A stretch of DNA of 64,000 nt, taken from positions 248,001 through 312,000 of the forward strand of contig NZ_CP157428.1 of NCBI RefSeq assembly GCF_041021895.1, in the 5' to 3' direction. This document shows, piece by piece, positions 18,284 through 29,359 of the stretch. This stretch comes from Acinetobacter sp. XH1741 (lineage in GTDB: Bacteria; Pseudomonadota; Gammaproteobacteria; Pseudomonadales; Moraxellaceae). The position numbers were made by a program, and so were the translations under genes. The notes below the pieces were generated by a model. That model was not told where the DNA came from and did no database searches. It saw nothing but the letters and a program-made list of their open reading frames with translations. Each line of letters opens with the position of its first letter. The first letter of the stretch is position 1.

Positions 18284-19234
18284 TTATGCTTTTACATGAC
18301 TTAAACGGTCTTGCATCATTGCTCGCATTTCTTGCGGGTCTTTTTGCAAAATATCGTCGCCTGTACGTCCTTCTTCTTTATTTTTTTGAGCAACTTGCAA
18401 ACGCATTGACCAAAAACGGCACGCTGCCATTGCTAAGAATACATCTAAACATTCAAGTTCATCGGAAGTAAGTGTACGAACTTTTTGGTATGCCGCTAAG
18501 TAAGCTGCTACTTTCTCTGAGTTTAAATGTGCTTGTGGATATTCGGTACAGAAATCATTGATAGTAATCGCAATATCAAATAGTAGTTCGTCTTGATTTA
18601 GCTCATAAAAATCTAAAATACCTTGTAGTTGCTCACCTTCGAACAACGTATTGTCGCGGAACAAATCTGAATGAATAAAACCTGTTGGTCGATTTGAATA
18701 TTGTGCTGTTTTAGCATTAAAAGCTTGATAGACCTGTTCAAGTAAAGCTTGGTCTTCTTGAGTCATATTTGGCTTAAGCTGCTCTGCAACACCTGTCCAG
18801 TATTGATGATCACGTCGATATTCACGCTCAAGCGGAAAATCTTGTAAAGCCACGTGCAACTTTGCCTGTGCATCTGCAATGGCTGCAACCTGTGCTACTG
18901 TCGTTTGCATGGGATGGTGCCCCATGAGACGTGGTGCAATCTGTGCAGGTTTGTCTGCAATAACGTGAACTGCTTGTCCGCTGTGTTTTAATGGCACAGC
19001 AACGGGTACATCATGTGTCCCTAATTGTTCAAGAACAGGAATAAGTTCACCTGCCCCTTGTGCATCTAACTCTTCAAACACGGTAAGTACATATTGTTTA
19101 CGGTTTACATCTACCAAAAAATAATTGGTGTTTTGAATACCTCCCTGAATTGGGTTCAGCTCCAACACCTCTAATCCATAAGGTGCAGCAAAGGCGCGAA
19201 CTTCATCTAAACTCAAAGGGGTATAAACCGACAT
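18284..19234 (-). CDS. thrB: Homoserine kinase, APH-fold type
   Basis: 316 residues from the ATG at 19234 (MSVYTPLSLDEVRAFA); the frame is open 18 codons further but this is the family start. Aminoglycoside-phosphotransferase fold: GGIQNTNYFL nucleotide loop, catalytic FIHSDLFRDNTLF, and the metal-binding ILDFYELNQDELLFDIA. It phosphorylates homoserine on the way to threonine and is unrelated to the GHMP-type ThrB of E. coli. Divergent from hisF. Confidence 0.88.
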   Translation of the reverse strand: MSVYTPLSLDEVRAFAAPYGLEVLELNPIQGGIQNTNYFLVDVNRKQYVLTVFEELDAQGAGELIPVLEQLGTHDVPVAVPLKHSGQAVHVIADKPAQIAPRLMGHHPMQTTVAQVAAIADAQAKLHVALQDFPLEREYRRDHQYWTGVAEQLKPNMTQEDQALLEQVYQAFNAKTAQYSNRPTGFIHSDLFRDNTLFEGEQLQGILDFYELNQDELLFDIAITINDFCTEYPQAHLNSEKVAAYLAAYQKVRTLTSDELECLDVFLAMAACRFWSMRLQVAQKNKEEGRTGDDILQKDPQEMRAMMQDRLSHVKA

Positions 19235-19346
19235 GGAAAACCTGCAAAAAACATCTGTGAAGTTTGATAGAATACCCGTTCCCTCCATGAAGGTGTAGCG
19301 CCTGTGTAGGAACTTTCACCAACGGCGATTATTTTTGGAAAAAGCT

Positions 19347-20105
19347 ATGCTTGCTAAACGTATTATTCCTTGCCTAGACGTTGATAACGGACGCGTAGTT
19401 AAAGGCGTTCAATTCCTCGATATTCGTGATGCTGGCGACCCTGTTGAAGTGGCACGTCGCTATAACGAACAAGGTGCAGACGAAATTACTTTTTTAGACA
19501 TCACCGCTACACATCATGGACGCGACACCACTTATCGTACTGTTGAACGTATGGCCGAGACTGTATTTGTGCCATTAACTGTTGGTGGTGGTGTACGTAA
19601 AGTTGAAGATATTCGCTCGTTATTAAATGCTGGTGCAGATAAAGTGAGTATTAACTCAGCTGCCGTATTTAACCCTGAATTTGTTCAAGAAGCTTCTCAG
19701 CACTTTGGCGCACAATGCATTGTGGTTGCAATCGATGCCAAAAAAACTGGCGACAACAAATGGGAAATCTTTACTCACGGTGGCCGTAAACCAACGGGTA
19801 TTGATGCGATTGAGTGGGCGGTAAAAATGGCTGACTACGGTGCGGGTGAGTTACTCATTACCAGTATGGATGCCGACGGTACGAAAGCGGGTTACGATAT
19901 TGCTTTAATGCGTGCTATTAATGACCGCGTTACCATTCCAACGATTGCCTCAGGTGGTGTAGGTAACTTACAACACCTTGCAGACGGTATTTTACAAGGC
20001 GGTGCCGATGCAGTATTGGCAGCAAGTATTTTCCACTTTGGCCAATATACTATTCCAGAAGCTAAACAATACTTAGCTGATCAAGGCATCGAAATGCGCT
20101 TGTGA
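19347..20105 (+). CDS. hisF: Imidazole glycerol phosphate synthase, cyclase subunit
   Basis: 252 residues from ATG at 19347, preceded by TTGGAA. Barrel protein starting [15 protein letters not shown] with catalytic D11; the second acid is in VVAIDAKK near residue 130. Phosphate loops VGGGVR, ASGGVG and AASIFHFG are intact. Partners with HisH from the 10.5 kb locus. Because the his genes are scattered, their coordinate control cannot be by a common transcript. Confidence 0.96.
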   Translation: MLAKRIIPCLDVDNGRVVKGVQFLDIRDAGDPVEVARRYNEQGADEITFLDITATHHGRDTTYRTVERMAETVFVPLTVGGGVRKVEDIRSLLNAGADKVSINSAAVFNPEFVQEASQHFGAQCIVVAIDAKKTGDNKWEIFTHGGRKPTGIDAIEWAVKMADYGAGELLITSMDADGTKAGYDIALMRAINDRVTIPTIASGGVGNLQHLADGILQGGADAVLAASIFHFGQYTIPEAKQYLADQGIEMRL

Positions 20106-20119
20106 GTTTATTTATAATT

Positions 20120-20141
20120 AAAGGGGCAATATGCCCCTTTA
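20120..20141 (+). terminator. Terminator of hisF
   Basis: AAAGGGGCA / TGCCCCTTT stem in the 40-base gap to the convergent hydroxylase gene; the T run is short. Confidence 0.75.
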
Positions 20142-20146
20142 ATTTT

Positions 20147-20785
20147 TTATGCAGCGCCATCGACCGAATTTATGTCGCTAACGAGTTTAGGCTTTTCTTT
20201 TTTCTCGACCCATTTTGCAGGAAAGATTTTTTCTACTGCTTGAGTCAGAGGTTTAGCAAGCGCAGTAGGTAACCATACACCCAAAGGGTTTTGTTCTTTT
20301 AAATCTGCCGAAGATACTACTCGCGTTCCCATTACATAATCAAACCACGGCTTGGTTACACACCAATTGGCATCTTGATTAGAGTTCATGTGGTGGTCGT
20401 AATGCCATGGAATTTTACGCTTTGCCCAGTCAGGCTCTAAATGTGCACGGCGATGAATATAATAATAATTACCAGCACTGTACCAAGCTGCAAGTGCCAT
20501 ACCTTTTGAAAATGGATAGAAAATTGCACTTGAAACGGTTGCTACGACTGCCAGTGAAATTAACTCATTTTTAGTTCGCCAGTTTCCAACGCCTTCAAGA
20601 TAGCAATCATCATGAAATTGCTGTTTACGAACTTCACGATGGTGTGCCCAATGGGACTCCATACTTTTTGGTACTGGACTGTAGCGTGCTTGTCCAGTGC
20701 GGTGTACACCATGCAAAATATATTTGTGTGCCACCCATTCAAATGCATTCGCAACCGCAATTCCGGCAATAAACCCTTTTAACAT
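20147..20785 (-). CDS. Fatty-acid hydroxylase/sterol desaturase family membrane protein
   Basis: 212 residues. The eight-histidine di-iron signature is complete: HKYILHG, HWAHHRE, HRRAH and HYDHHMN. Four hydrophobic stretches place it in the inner membrane with the iron site facing the cytoplasm. Members hydroxylate or desaturate lipids such as fatty acids, carotenoids or sterols; the substrate is not evident. It is divergent from an AraC regulator (start 20895), which likely controls it. Confidence 0.85.
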   Translation of the reverse strand: MLKGFIAGIAVANAFEWVAHKYILHGVHRTGQARYSPVPKSMESHWAHHREVRKQQFHDDCYLEGVGNWRTKNELISLAVVATVSSAIFYPFSKGMALAAWYSAGNYYYIHRRAHLEPDWAKRKIPWHYDHHMNSNQDANWCVTKPWFDYVMGTRVVSSADLKEQNPLGVWLPTALAKPLTQAVEKIFPAKWVEKKEKPKLVSDINSVDGAA

Positions 20786-20894
20786 CGCCTTACTCCTTTT
20801 TCTTTTTATTGAGCATATAAAATTCGTTATGCTAGGTATTGACCAGAATTTATGGTTTCATTGACAAATCACGACAAGAAAGAGGTGGACACGG

Positions 20895-21899
20895 ATGCCA
20901 CAACTAAAAAATTATACAGGCTCGGTATATGGAGGGCTGGGACATCTATTAAAAGCATATTGCGAAGCGAATGAATTAGCTATTCCTAAACAATTAGAAC
21001 AAATTCAAAATCTGGAACGCTTTGACTATGTCATTTGGCGTGACTTGTTAGAAGTGATTTATAAACTGAACCCGAAGCCGGGATTAGGCCTCGAAATTGC
21101 CAAATATGTACAACCCAAACACTTAGGCATTATTGCCTACCTCGCACTCTCTTGCGATAACTTAGGTGAAGCTCTAATTCGTTATCATGACTTTCACCGT
21201 CTGATTTATGACGGAAGCCCTTTAGTGGTTGAGCTATATGGAGAGCATGGTTCTATTCGCTGGGAAGCGACAGAGCTGCACCCTACCCAGCTTACCGACG
21301 AAATTGCAATTGCTCTGGTGATTCAATTCTTACGTCTTTTTATGTCTCATGAAGATGTACATTTACACGAAGTCCGCTTTTTAAATGCCGCCCCTAAAAA
21401 TATCAGGGTGTATGAACAATACTTCCAATGTCCTGTTCGTTTTAGTCAGCCTCGTACAGAGCTGCTTATTCCCATTACCGAAATTAATAAACCACTGAGC
21501 AGCGCGGACCACACATTACAACAGCTATTGGTTCAGCAAGCACAAGCGCTTTTAGAACAATTACCAAATTCAACCCAACTTGATCAGCGTTTACAGCACT
21601 CCATTTTAACTGGCTTACAAAAGAACCAGTATCAAATTGAATATATTGCAACACAGTTAGGACTTTCTGTTCGACAGCTCCAGCGTCATTTACAACAACA
21701 AAACACCACCTTTCAGGAGCGCGTTCAGCAAGTACGCTTTATGCTCGCCACCGAATATTTAAAAGATCCGCATTTGAGCCTACAAGAAATTGCGCTCTTA
21801 CTCTGTTATTCAGAACAAAGTGCCTTTCAAAGAGCATTCAAGCATTGGACTGATCAAACGCCACAACAATGGAGAGATCAGTTTTTAGACAATAAATAA
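20895..21899 (+). CDS. AraC family regulator with Arabinose_bd-type N-terminal domain
   Basis: 334 residues; RBS AAGAAAGAGG upstream. N-terminal sensory domain of about 200 residues (GLGLEIAKYVQPKHLGIIAY is typical of the OruR/ArgR-like AraC group) and two C-terminal helix-turn-helices, second one QEIALLLCYSEQSAFQRAFKHW. Divergent from the fatty-acid hydroxylase gene across 109 bases, so that gene is its likeliest target. Effector unknown; members of this group often sense lipids or amino acids. Confidence 0.87.
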   Translation: MPQLKNYTGSVYGGLGHLLKAYCEANELAIPKQLEQIQNLERFDYVIWRDLLEVIYKLNPKPGLGLEIAKYVQPKHLGIIAYLALSCDNLGEALIRYHDFHRLIYDGSPLVVELYGEHGSIRWEATELHPTQLTDEIAIALVIQFLRLFMSHEDVHLHEVRFLNAAPKNIRVYEQYFQCPVRFSQPRTELLIPITEINKPLSSADHTLQQLLVQQAQALLEQLPNSTQLDQRLQHSILTGLQKNQYQIEYIATQLGLSVRQLQRHLQQQNTTFQERVQQVRFMLATEYLKDPHLSLQEIALLLCYSEQSAFQRAFKHWTDQTPQQWRDQFLDNK

Positions 21900-22031
21900 C
21901 CTACCAAAACTTACAAATCTTTTCTTGATTAAAACAACACTGAAAACAAAAATTTCATATAGTCACATGCTTAATTTTTTGTGACATATTTCACATTAAT
22001 TAAAAAATAGATCAATAGATGAGTAATCACA

Positions 22032-22721
22032 ATGAATAAATATTTTGCTGAATTTCTAGGTACGTTTTGGCTAGTCTTTGGTGGTTGTGGTAGCGCAGTA
22101 TTAGCCGCAGCTTTCCCTGAACTTGGTATTGGCTTTGCAGGTGTAGCCCTTGCCTTTGGTTTAACCGTACTCACTGGTGCTTATGCTCTCGGGCATATCT
22201 CTGGTGGACATTTTAACCCCGCGGTCAGTGTCGGTCTTTGGGTCGGCGGCCGTTTTGATGTTAAAGATTTGATTCCTTATATTGTGGCACAAGTGGTCGG
22301 CGCGACTGCTGCTGCATTTGTTCTTTATATTATCGCTCAAGGTCAAGCTGGCTTTACTGGTGTGGGCGGTTTTGCTTCAAATGGTTTTGGTGATTTGTCG
22401 CCAAACAAATTTGGCTTAGGTTCTGCTTTTATTATTGAAGTAGTACTTACTGCGTTCTTCTTAATCGTTATTTTAGGATCAACACATGGTCGTGCGCCTG
22501 CTGGCTTTGCACCTATTGCGATTGGTCTTGCATTAACGCTTATTCACTTAATCAGTATTCCGGTTACAAATACTTCGGTAAACCCTGCACGTAGTACAGG
22601 TGTTGCATTCTTTGCTCAAACTGGTGCTTTAAGTCAGTTATGGTTGTTCTGGGTAGCACCGATTTTAGGCGCTGTGATTGGTGCGATTATTTATAAGGTA
22701 GTTGCTGGAGATAAGGATTAA
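22032..22721 (+). CDS. aqpZ: Aquaporin Z
   Basis: 229 residues, six transmembrane segments and both pore motifs: NPA at N62-A64 (GHFNPAVS) and NPARS near residue 186. The selectivity filter looks like the water-specific type ([11 protein letters not shown] with Arg following NPA). Passive water channel of the inner membrane, connected to osmotic adaptation. The intergenic sequence downstream contains a three-hairpin element (22753-22845). Confidence 0.93.
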   Translation: MNKYFAEFLGTFWLVFGGCGSAVLAAAFPELGIGFAGVALAFGLTVLTGAYALGHISGGHFNPAVSVGLWVGGRFDVKDLIPYIVAQVVGATAAAFVLYIIAQGQAGFTGVGGFASNGFGDLSPNKFGLGSAFIIEVVLTAFFLIVILGSTHGRAPAGFAPIAIGLALTLIHLISIPVTNTSVNPARSTGVAFFAQTGALSQLWLFWVAPILGAVIGAIIYKVVAGDKD

Positions 22722-22752
22722 TTCTTTATAGCCATAATCTGCTATCGCGGTG

Positions 22753-22845
22753 GGTGACATGGATGTCACCTGTTGAGTAGGGGTACACGGAAGTACCCTC
22801 TGCTCAACAAAGCCTTTTGCTTACTTTTGGGCTTTCAAAAGTAAG
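22753..22845. repeat. Three-hairpin intergenic element
   Basis: Three adjoining inverted repeats: GGTGACAT/ATGTCACC at 22753-22770; an outer stem TGTTGAG/CTCAACA around an inner stem GGGTAC/GTACCC at 22771-22809; and CTTACTTTTG/CAAAAGTAAG at 22820-22845. Looks like a mobile or repetitive structured element of the kind scattered through Acinetobacter genomes; only one copy lies in this window. Confidence 0.6.
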
Positions 22846-22936
22846 AAATGTCTATACAAACTCACTAACACCTAACGTGGTATTAAAGACTGTATGGCAA
22901 CATGACTATGCTAAACATCACACATAGAATATAAAA

Positions 22937-23179
22937 TTATAAAAACGGATTATTCACTTCTTGTTTAGCTGGACGTTCAATTTTCTCAGGCAATTCTTCT
23001 TTTTCCAAAGTTGCAACCACATCGTTTAAAAAGCTCTGTAGGGTCTTTGCTTGTTCTAGCCCGACTTTATCTTTGGTAATTTGCAAGTTGCCATAAATGC
23101 TTACGCAATCGACATCATTTTCTAATGTTAAATCTTCGATTGAAGAAGACTCTGTACCCTTTTCAAATGGTTTAAACAT
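22937..23179 (-). CDS. Conserved-looking small protein of unknown function
   Basis: 80 residues, acidic and soluble, with a helical middle (GLEQAKTLQSFLNDVVATLEKEE) that could form a short coiled coil. No domain recognised. The ATG follows ACGAGACC with only a weak ribosome binding site. Coding is supported by the codon pattern and by an open frame that fills the gap between convergent/tandem neighbours. Confidence 0.55.
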   Translation of the reverse strand: MFKPFEKGTESSSIEDLTLENDVDCVSIYGNLQITKDKVGLEQAKTLQSFLNDVVATLEKEELPEKIERPAKQEVNNPFL

Positions 23180-23224
23180 AAGTGTGGTCTCGTTGTTATA
23201 TCTACACAGTGTAATACGACCAAT

Positions 23225-23824
23225 TTAAAAAAAATCAATCAAAATTAAAAGTGCCGATAAAATTAAAAAAGCGCCCATCAAGATATTAAAATATTTCAAA
23301 CGATTGCCTTGATTGAGCACCACTGAAAATTTATCACCGCACAGTCCCCAAAAGAACAGACATACATAGCAGGTAAAAAAATAAATAATGATAAAGATAG
23401 GTAAAGCCTTGGGATTTTCAATACTTGTAAACATGGTAATGCCTGACACACAAGCCAACCATGCTTTAGGATTAAGCCATTGCAATAAGAAACCATCTTT
23501 AAAATTAGGAATAATAATGTTGTCTACGGGAGCACTTGAAATGGAAATATGGGTAGCAGAGAGAATAATTTTTATACCGATATAACAAACAAATAGCGTT
23601 CCGCATACGGCTAAGATTTTTAATAAAAGCGGGAAATTAACCAAAACACTTTGCAATCCAAATGCCATAAAAATCAGAAGCAACGTAAAACCAATGGTCG
23701 CCCCTGAAATATAGGGAAGCGATCTTTTTAAACCATGATTTAAGCTGGTCGATAAAATAACGGTATTGACGGGACCCGGGGTAATAGACATTGCAAAAGA
23801 AAAAAGGAACATCGAAGCAAACAT
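23225..23824 (-). CDS. LysE/RhtB family exporter
   Basis: 199 residues, six hydrophobic segments. Signature SITPGPVNTVILSTSLNHG near the N-terminus and LQWLNPKAWLACVSG in the middle identify the LysE superfamily of amino-acid/metabolite exporters. A 34-bp perfect palindrome at 23841-23874 starts 17 bases upstream of the ATG, so transcription is probably repressed by a TetR-type protein encoded elsewhere. Confidence 0.87.
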   Translation of the reverse strand: MFASMFLFSFAMSITPGPVNTVILSTSLNHGLKRSLPYISGATIGFTLLLIFMAFGLQSVLVNFPLLLKILAVCGTLFVCYIGIKIILSATHISISSAPVDNIIIPNFKDGFLLQWLNPKAWLACVSGITMFTSIENPKALPIFIIIYFFTCYVCLFFWGLCGDKFSVVLNQGNRLKYFNILMGAFLILSALLILIDFF

Positions 23825-23840
23825 TATTATTGTCCTTATT

Positions 23841-23874
23841 AAAATAAAATAGACAGATCTGTCTATTTTATTTT
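23841..23874. promoter_or_regulatory. 34-bp perfect palindrome upstream of LysE-type exporter
   Basis: Both arms are perfect over 17 bases; the core is TAGACAGATCTGTCTA with A/T-rich arms. The form is that of a TetR-family operator. No regulator gene is adjacent. Confidence 0.7.
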
Positions 23875-23911
23875 ATCTATTTAGGCCGTTATAACAATAC
23901 TCACAGGCGTT

Positions 23912-24994
23912 TTATTTTATCATTTGCAAGAAATAGTTCACCAAGGCTTCTACCAATTGTTTCACAATGGCTTTTCTGGTTTCTTCATCAATACTTGGAA
24001 CTTTTGATTCCATCGGTTCAGAAGAACCACTTTTTTGCTTTTTAAACTGGTCTTGTAAGGCTTTAATTTGCTCAGCACTTAAGTCTCGTTCACACTGACT
24101 TTCACCATCCCAGTGTAAATAGTCTAGCTTCTGATTTGGCTTAACTTGGCTAGAAGTTAACGGCAAACGATAAACATTGCGTTTTTGTTGTTCGGTGAGT
24201 TGAGGAAATAGGTTAATTCCTAGTTTTTCTTCAACATAACAAACACTCACCACCTTAACCTGCTGAGAGTTATTGTTCGGTGCATAATAAGCGCCAATTG
24301 CACCTGTTTTAGGATAGTAAACGGCTTTGTACACAGCGCTTGGAACGATCACACCTCGACCAATGGTTTTGAGTCGCTGCCCTTCAAAGATTGGACCTGT
24401 GACGATATAAGCATCTTGCTTTTGTTTAGTCACGACTGCCCGCGTAGCATCTTCAAGCTTACGCCACACTTCCTGATTATTTTTAGGTGCCTGAGGAACC
24501 ATATTGCTTAATGAAAAGCTATCGTACTGAGAGTCCTTAGTCGGCATATCACCATTTGGTGACATGTGGCCACGGTCATAGCCTGAACCACGATAATCGC
24601 TTAAAAGTGAACGATGACGCTCAGGAACACGCGTTTCTTCATGGAAATTATCTTCACGTTTAATTTTAGTGCTTAAACGGTCTGGACTTAGATATTCAGC
24701 TGACCATAACGGCGTTTTAGACATGCCCGAGTACAAAACATTGAAACCGTTAAAGCACAGCGGATAACTGTCTTTTTTTAAGCTGTCTTTGTTTAAAGCA
24801 GGTGGAATTTCGCGATAAAACTGGTTTAGACAAGTCGAGTTGGTACTTAGCGGCGAAAACCACTGTGAAATTTTTTCACCACCAAAAGCGAAGGCAAAGC
24901 TTCCTGCTGCCACTCCGGCAAGTACAATCTTGCCCAAATGCTCACTTAAAGAAAAATTGCCAAAGAGGCCTGAACTACTTTTTTTACTTGCCAT
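23912..24994 (-). CDS. DNA/RNA non-specific endonuclease (NUC1 family)
   Basis: 360 residues. A membrane-anchor or uncleaved signal segment lies near residues 18-40 (GKIVLAGVAAGSFAFAFGG). The nuclease domain carries the beta-beta-alpha metal motif with catalytic His in GYDRGHMSPNGDM and the metal-site Asn in SNMVPQAPKNNQEVWRKLE. A charged linker and a helical C-terminal tail (MIK end) follow. Expected to degrade nucleic acid in the periplasm or outside. No immunity-like partner is next to it. Confidence 0.87.
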   Translation of the reverse strand: MASKKSSSGLFGNFSLSEHLGKIVLAGVAAGSFAFAFGGEKISQWFSPLSTNSTCLNQFYREIPPALNKDSLKKDSYPLCFNGFNVLYSGMSKTPLWSAEYLSPDRLSTKIKREDNFHEETRVPERHRSLLSDYRGSGYDRGHMSPNGDMPTKDSQYDSFSLSNMVPQAPKNNQEVWRKLEDATRAVVTKQKQDAYIVTGPIFEGQRLKTIGRGVIVPSAVYKAVYYPKTGAIGAYYAPNNNSQQVKVVSVCYVEEKLGINLFPQLTEQQKRNVYRLPLTSSQVKPNQKLDYLHWDGESQCERDLSAEQIKALQDQFKKQKSGSSEPMESKVPSIDEETRKAIVKQLVEALVNYFLQMIK

Positions 24995-25249
24995 GTTTCT
25001 ATCAATACCACTATCCGTATGCAGCTTAACAATCCTGCTTTTTTAAGTATATCGCTTATCTTTCAAATGGTTAAAACATGGTCATCTTTTTTGTAACTCT
25101 ATTTCTGGTTCGGTAACAGTTTGTTGGCATTGTGAGGAACTTTCACTATTGAATTGGGTTAATTGCGTATCTTTCATTGAAAAGCGCCGTTGGCTTATGA
25201 CATGGTTAGCTCCACAAATTTGGATAAAAATATAAACGGAGTCCATTTA

Positions 25250-25645
25250 ATGATCCATTCAAAGATTATTGGTATTGGCGTAATTGCTGGACTATGCAGT
25301 ATGGCAGCGCTCGCTGAACCTGCGGTTCAACCAGGAGAAACTTTAGAAAGTTTATCTAAAGTAAAAGTCACTACAACAGTCAATGGGCAGCCTGGCTCTA
25401 TTAGCGATTTAGTGAACAGCGGGAAAGTACAACAAGTTTCTGCTGCACCGACAGGCGCAGCGCCAACAGGTGCTCCTATTCCAGCAGACGTGCCTCCAGC
25501 ACCTCCAGCTGGCGGTGAAATGGCTCCTCCAGCGCCACAAGACCCAAATACTCCACCGCCACCTGCTAACCCAAACCAGTCAGCAGACCCTATGGCACAG
25601 GATGGTGCATTGCCAGCAGATGCACCTATGCCACAAGCTCAATAA
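25250..25645 (+). CDS. Secreted proline/alanine-rich protein
   Basis: 131 residues from ATG at 25250, ten bases after CGGAG; an upstream in-frame ATG (25190) lacks a site. Signal peptide of about 22 residues ending ALA-E. A short conserved-looking stretch (LESLSKVKVTTTVNGQPGSISDLV) leads into 75 residues dominated by Pro, Ala, Gln and Gly. Likely periplasmic or cell-surface; no known function. Terminator follows. Confidence 0.7.
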   Translation: MIHSKIIGIGVIAGLCSMAALAEPAVQPGETLESLSKVKVTTTVNGQPGSISDLVNSGKVQQVSAAPTGAAPTGAPIPADVPPAPPAGGEMAPPAPQDPNTPPPPANPNQSADPMAQDGALPADAPMPQAQ

Positions 25646-25655
25646 AAAGAGCCAT

Positions 25656-25688
25656 AAAAAAACCAAGACATCTGTCTTGGTTTTTTTT
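25656..25688 (+). terminator. Terminator of the proline-rich protein gene
   Basis: CCAAGACA / TGTCTTGG stem followed by eight T; also faces the convergent kup gene. Confidence 0.88.
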
Positions 25689-25701
25689 ACACATTGAACT
25701 T

Positions 25702-27603
<1,902 letters not shown>

Positions 27604-27697
27604 TTATCGCAATCTTATCACCTCTATTATTTTTTTTCTGTAAAGCTCGTCTTAAATCTTGGCAGAACCTATTTTTTTAGTTACTATCGCACGCCTT

Positions 27698-27787
27698 GGT
27701 GAGGTGTCCGAGTGGCTTAAGGAGCACGCCTGGAAAGTGTGTATACGTTTGCGCGTATCGAGGGTTCGAATCCCTCTCTCACCGCCA
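27698..27787 (+). tRNA. tRNA-Ser (GGA)
   Basis: 90 nt with long variable arm (GTGTATACG...CGCGTATC), anticodon GGA in CTGGAAAGT, T-loop GGTTCGAATCC, discriminator G and encoded CCA. The accessory block at 27.9-32.5 kb begins just after it. Confidence 0.96.
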
Positions 27788-27793
27788 GAATTC

Positions 27794-27832
27794 AAAAAAA
27801 GACCTAAATCGTTTTGATTTAGGTCTTTTTTA
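27794..27832 (+). terminator. Terminator of tRNA-Ser
   Basis: AAAAAGACCTAAATC / GATTTAGGTCTTTTT stem seven bases beyond the CCA end. Confidence 0.88.
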
Positions 27833-27978
27833 TTGGCTAATATAAAAAGCCTTTTCAGCTAAAAATTTTATACTTCATGTTAAATATAAAGATTATCTTT
27901 TCCTCGGTTAATATACTAATTTTTATATATTTCTAGCCCTAAAATTAAAAACAGGACAGGTTCTCAAATTGCCTACTT

Positions 27979-28078
27979 TTAAGTTTGGTGTTCAGCCATA
28001 GTACTCGGTGCAATAAGGAAATCCCCCAACATTTTTAACTCCATATTATCACCATCAATGAGTTTATAACCTGAATAT
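27979..28078 (-). pseudogene. 3' fragment of the IS-interrupted Ntn-hydrolase gene
   Basis: The minus strand encodes 32 residues (YSGYKLIDGD... ending MAEHQT and a stop at 27979) in the frame that continues the gene at 29360-30115. Removing the IS together with one copy of the 3-bp duplication TAT joins GAC TTT ATA to TAT TCA GGT without a shift, giving an ancestral protein of 283 residues. This separated piece has no start codon and cannot be translated on its own. Confidence 0.8.
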
Positions 28079-28139
28079 AGAGGTGGTCCCACATGTTTGA
28101 ACAACTAAAAGCTTATTTATAAGTGATACTCTGCTCTAG

Positions 28140-29011
28140 TTAAGCTACCTTATTTTGTTGTGGTAGCTGGTCATAGTAAAACTCATCTGGAGTCATTTTG
28201 TCCAGACTCGAATGAGGTCGTTTCAAATTATAAAATTCAAAATATGCGTTTAATTGCTTCTTCGCATCCAAAACATTGCTGTAGGCTTTGAGATACACCT
28301 CTTCATATTTAACGCTCCGCCATAATCGTTCAACCATCACATTATCAACCCATCGACCTTTACCATCCATGCTGATTTGGATGTCATTTGATTTCAATAC
28401 ATCAATAAATGCATCACTGGTAAACTGACTGCCTTGGTCTGTATTAAATATTTCAGGTCGACCATATTTTTCAATAGCTTCATTTAATGTTTCTATGCAA
28501 AATGTAACCTCCATACTAATCGATACTCTATGCGCAAGTACCTTGCGGCTATGCCAATCAATCACAGCACATAAATAAACAAAGCCTTTTGCCATAGGGA
28601 TATACGTTATATCCGTAGACCACACTTGATTACTGCGCTGAATAGCCAATCCTTTGAGCAGATATGGATATTTGCGGTGAGCTTGATTAGCCTGGCTTAA
28701 ATTTGGTTTGCAATATAACGCATTAATGCCCATTTTCTTCATTAAAGTACGTGTATGACGTCGTCCTATATGATGTCCTTGACGATTCAACAAATCACGC
28801 ATCATACGGCTACCTGCAAAAGGGTATTGCATATGTAACTCATCCATACACCGCATCAGCTTCAGATCTGATGCACTCACAGGTTTTGGGCGATAGTAAT
28901 AACAACCACGGGAGACTTTCAGCAGCTGAGCTTGCTTAGATACTGAAATCTGAAGTGAGTCATCGATTAACTTTTGTGGTTGAAGCGGCCCAGTTTCTTC
29001 AACACACCTTC
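28140..29011 (-). CDS. IS3-family transposase OrfB (DDE integrase), fused to OrfA by frameshift
   Basis: The reading frame is open from about 29011 through to the stop at 28140; a GTG at 28880 is the first conventional start, but the open sequence upstream (including SVSKQAQLLKVSRGCYYYRP) shows that translation enters from orfA. The DDE triad is present: WSTDITYIP, NTDQGSQFTS and ERLWRSVKYEE, preceded by the HTH_21-type domain. Catalyses transposition of the element. Reading frame intact, so the copy may be active. Confidence 0.85.
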
Positions 29012-29272
29012 TAAAAAATCAATTTCTAATGCCTGCTCACCGATTTTTGCATGTAGTTTTTTTAGATCGATGGGTGGTTCTGTTGGAGCTTTTGATTGAT
29101 CGAAAGCTTGCGAGGAAGCTGAAATCAGTTGATTTTTCCAGTCGATAATTTGGTTTTGATGAACATCAAATTCAGCACTCAATTCAGCAAGTGTTTTTTC
29201 TGCTTTAATCGCAGCAAGTGCTACCTTAGCTTTAAAATCATTTGAATGATTTCTTCTTGGTCTACGTGCCAT
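28967..29272 (-). CDS. IS3-family transposase OrfA (helix-turn-helix)
   Basis: 101 residues from the ATG at 29272 (MARRPRRNHSNDFKAKVALAA), with an HTH_Tnp_1 fold (TLAELSAEFDVHQNQIIDWKNQL) and a leucine-zipper-like C-terminus (LKKLHAKIGEQALEIDFLEG). Binds the IS ends and, by -1 frameshift at T TTT TTA (29012-29018), is extended into OrfB to make the transposase. Confidence 0.87.
   Translation of the reverse strand: MARRPRRNHSNDFKAKVALAAIKAEKTLAELSAEFDVHQNQIIDWKNQLISASSQAFDQSKAPTEPPIDLKKLHAKIGEQALEIDFLEGVLKKLGRFNHKS
29012..29018 (-). promoter_or_regulatory. -1 frameshift site of the IS (T TTT TTA)
   Basis: The heptamer lies in the orfA reading frame as GAT TTT TTA, with the -1 frame open from here to the orfB stop. 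Standard arrangement for IS3-family transposases. Confidence 0.7.
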
Positions 29273-29359
29273 AAAATACTCCATATATTGATGTTTATAA
29301 CATCATTTGGGGAGCAAAATATCACTTATAAGTGTTGTTCAAATTTCCTGATCCACCTC

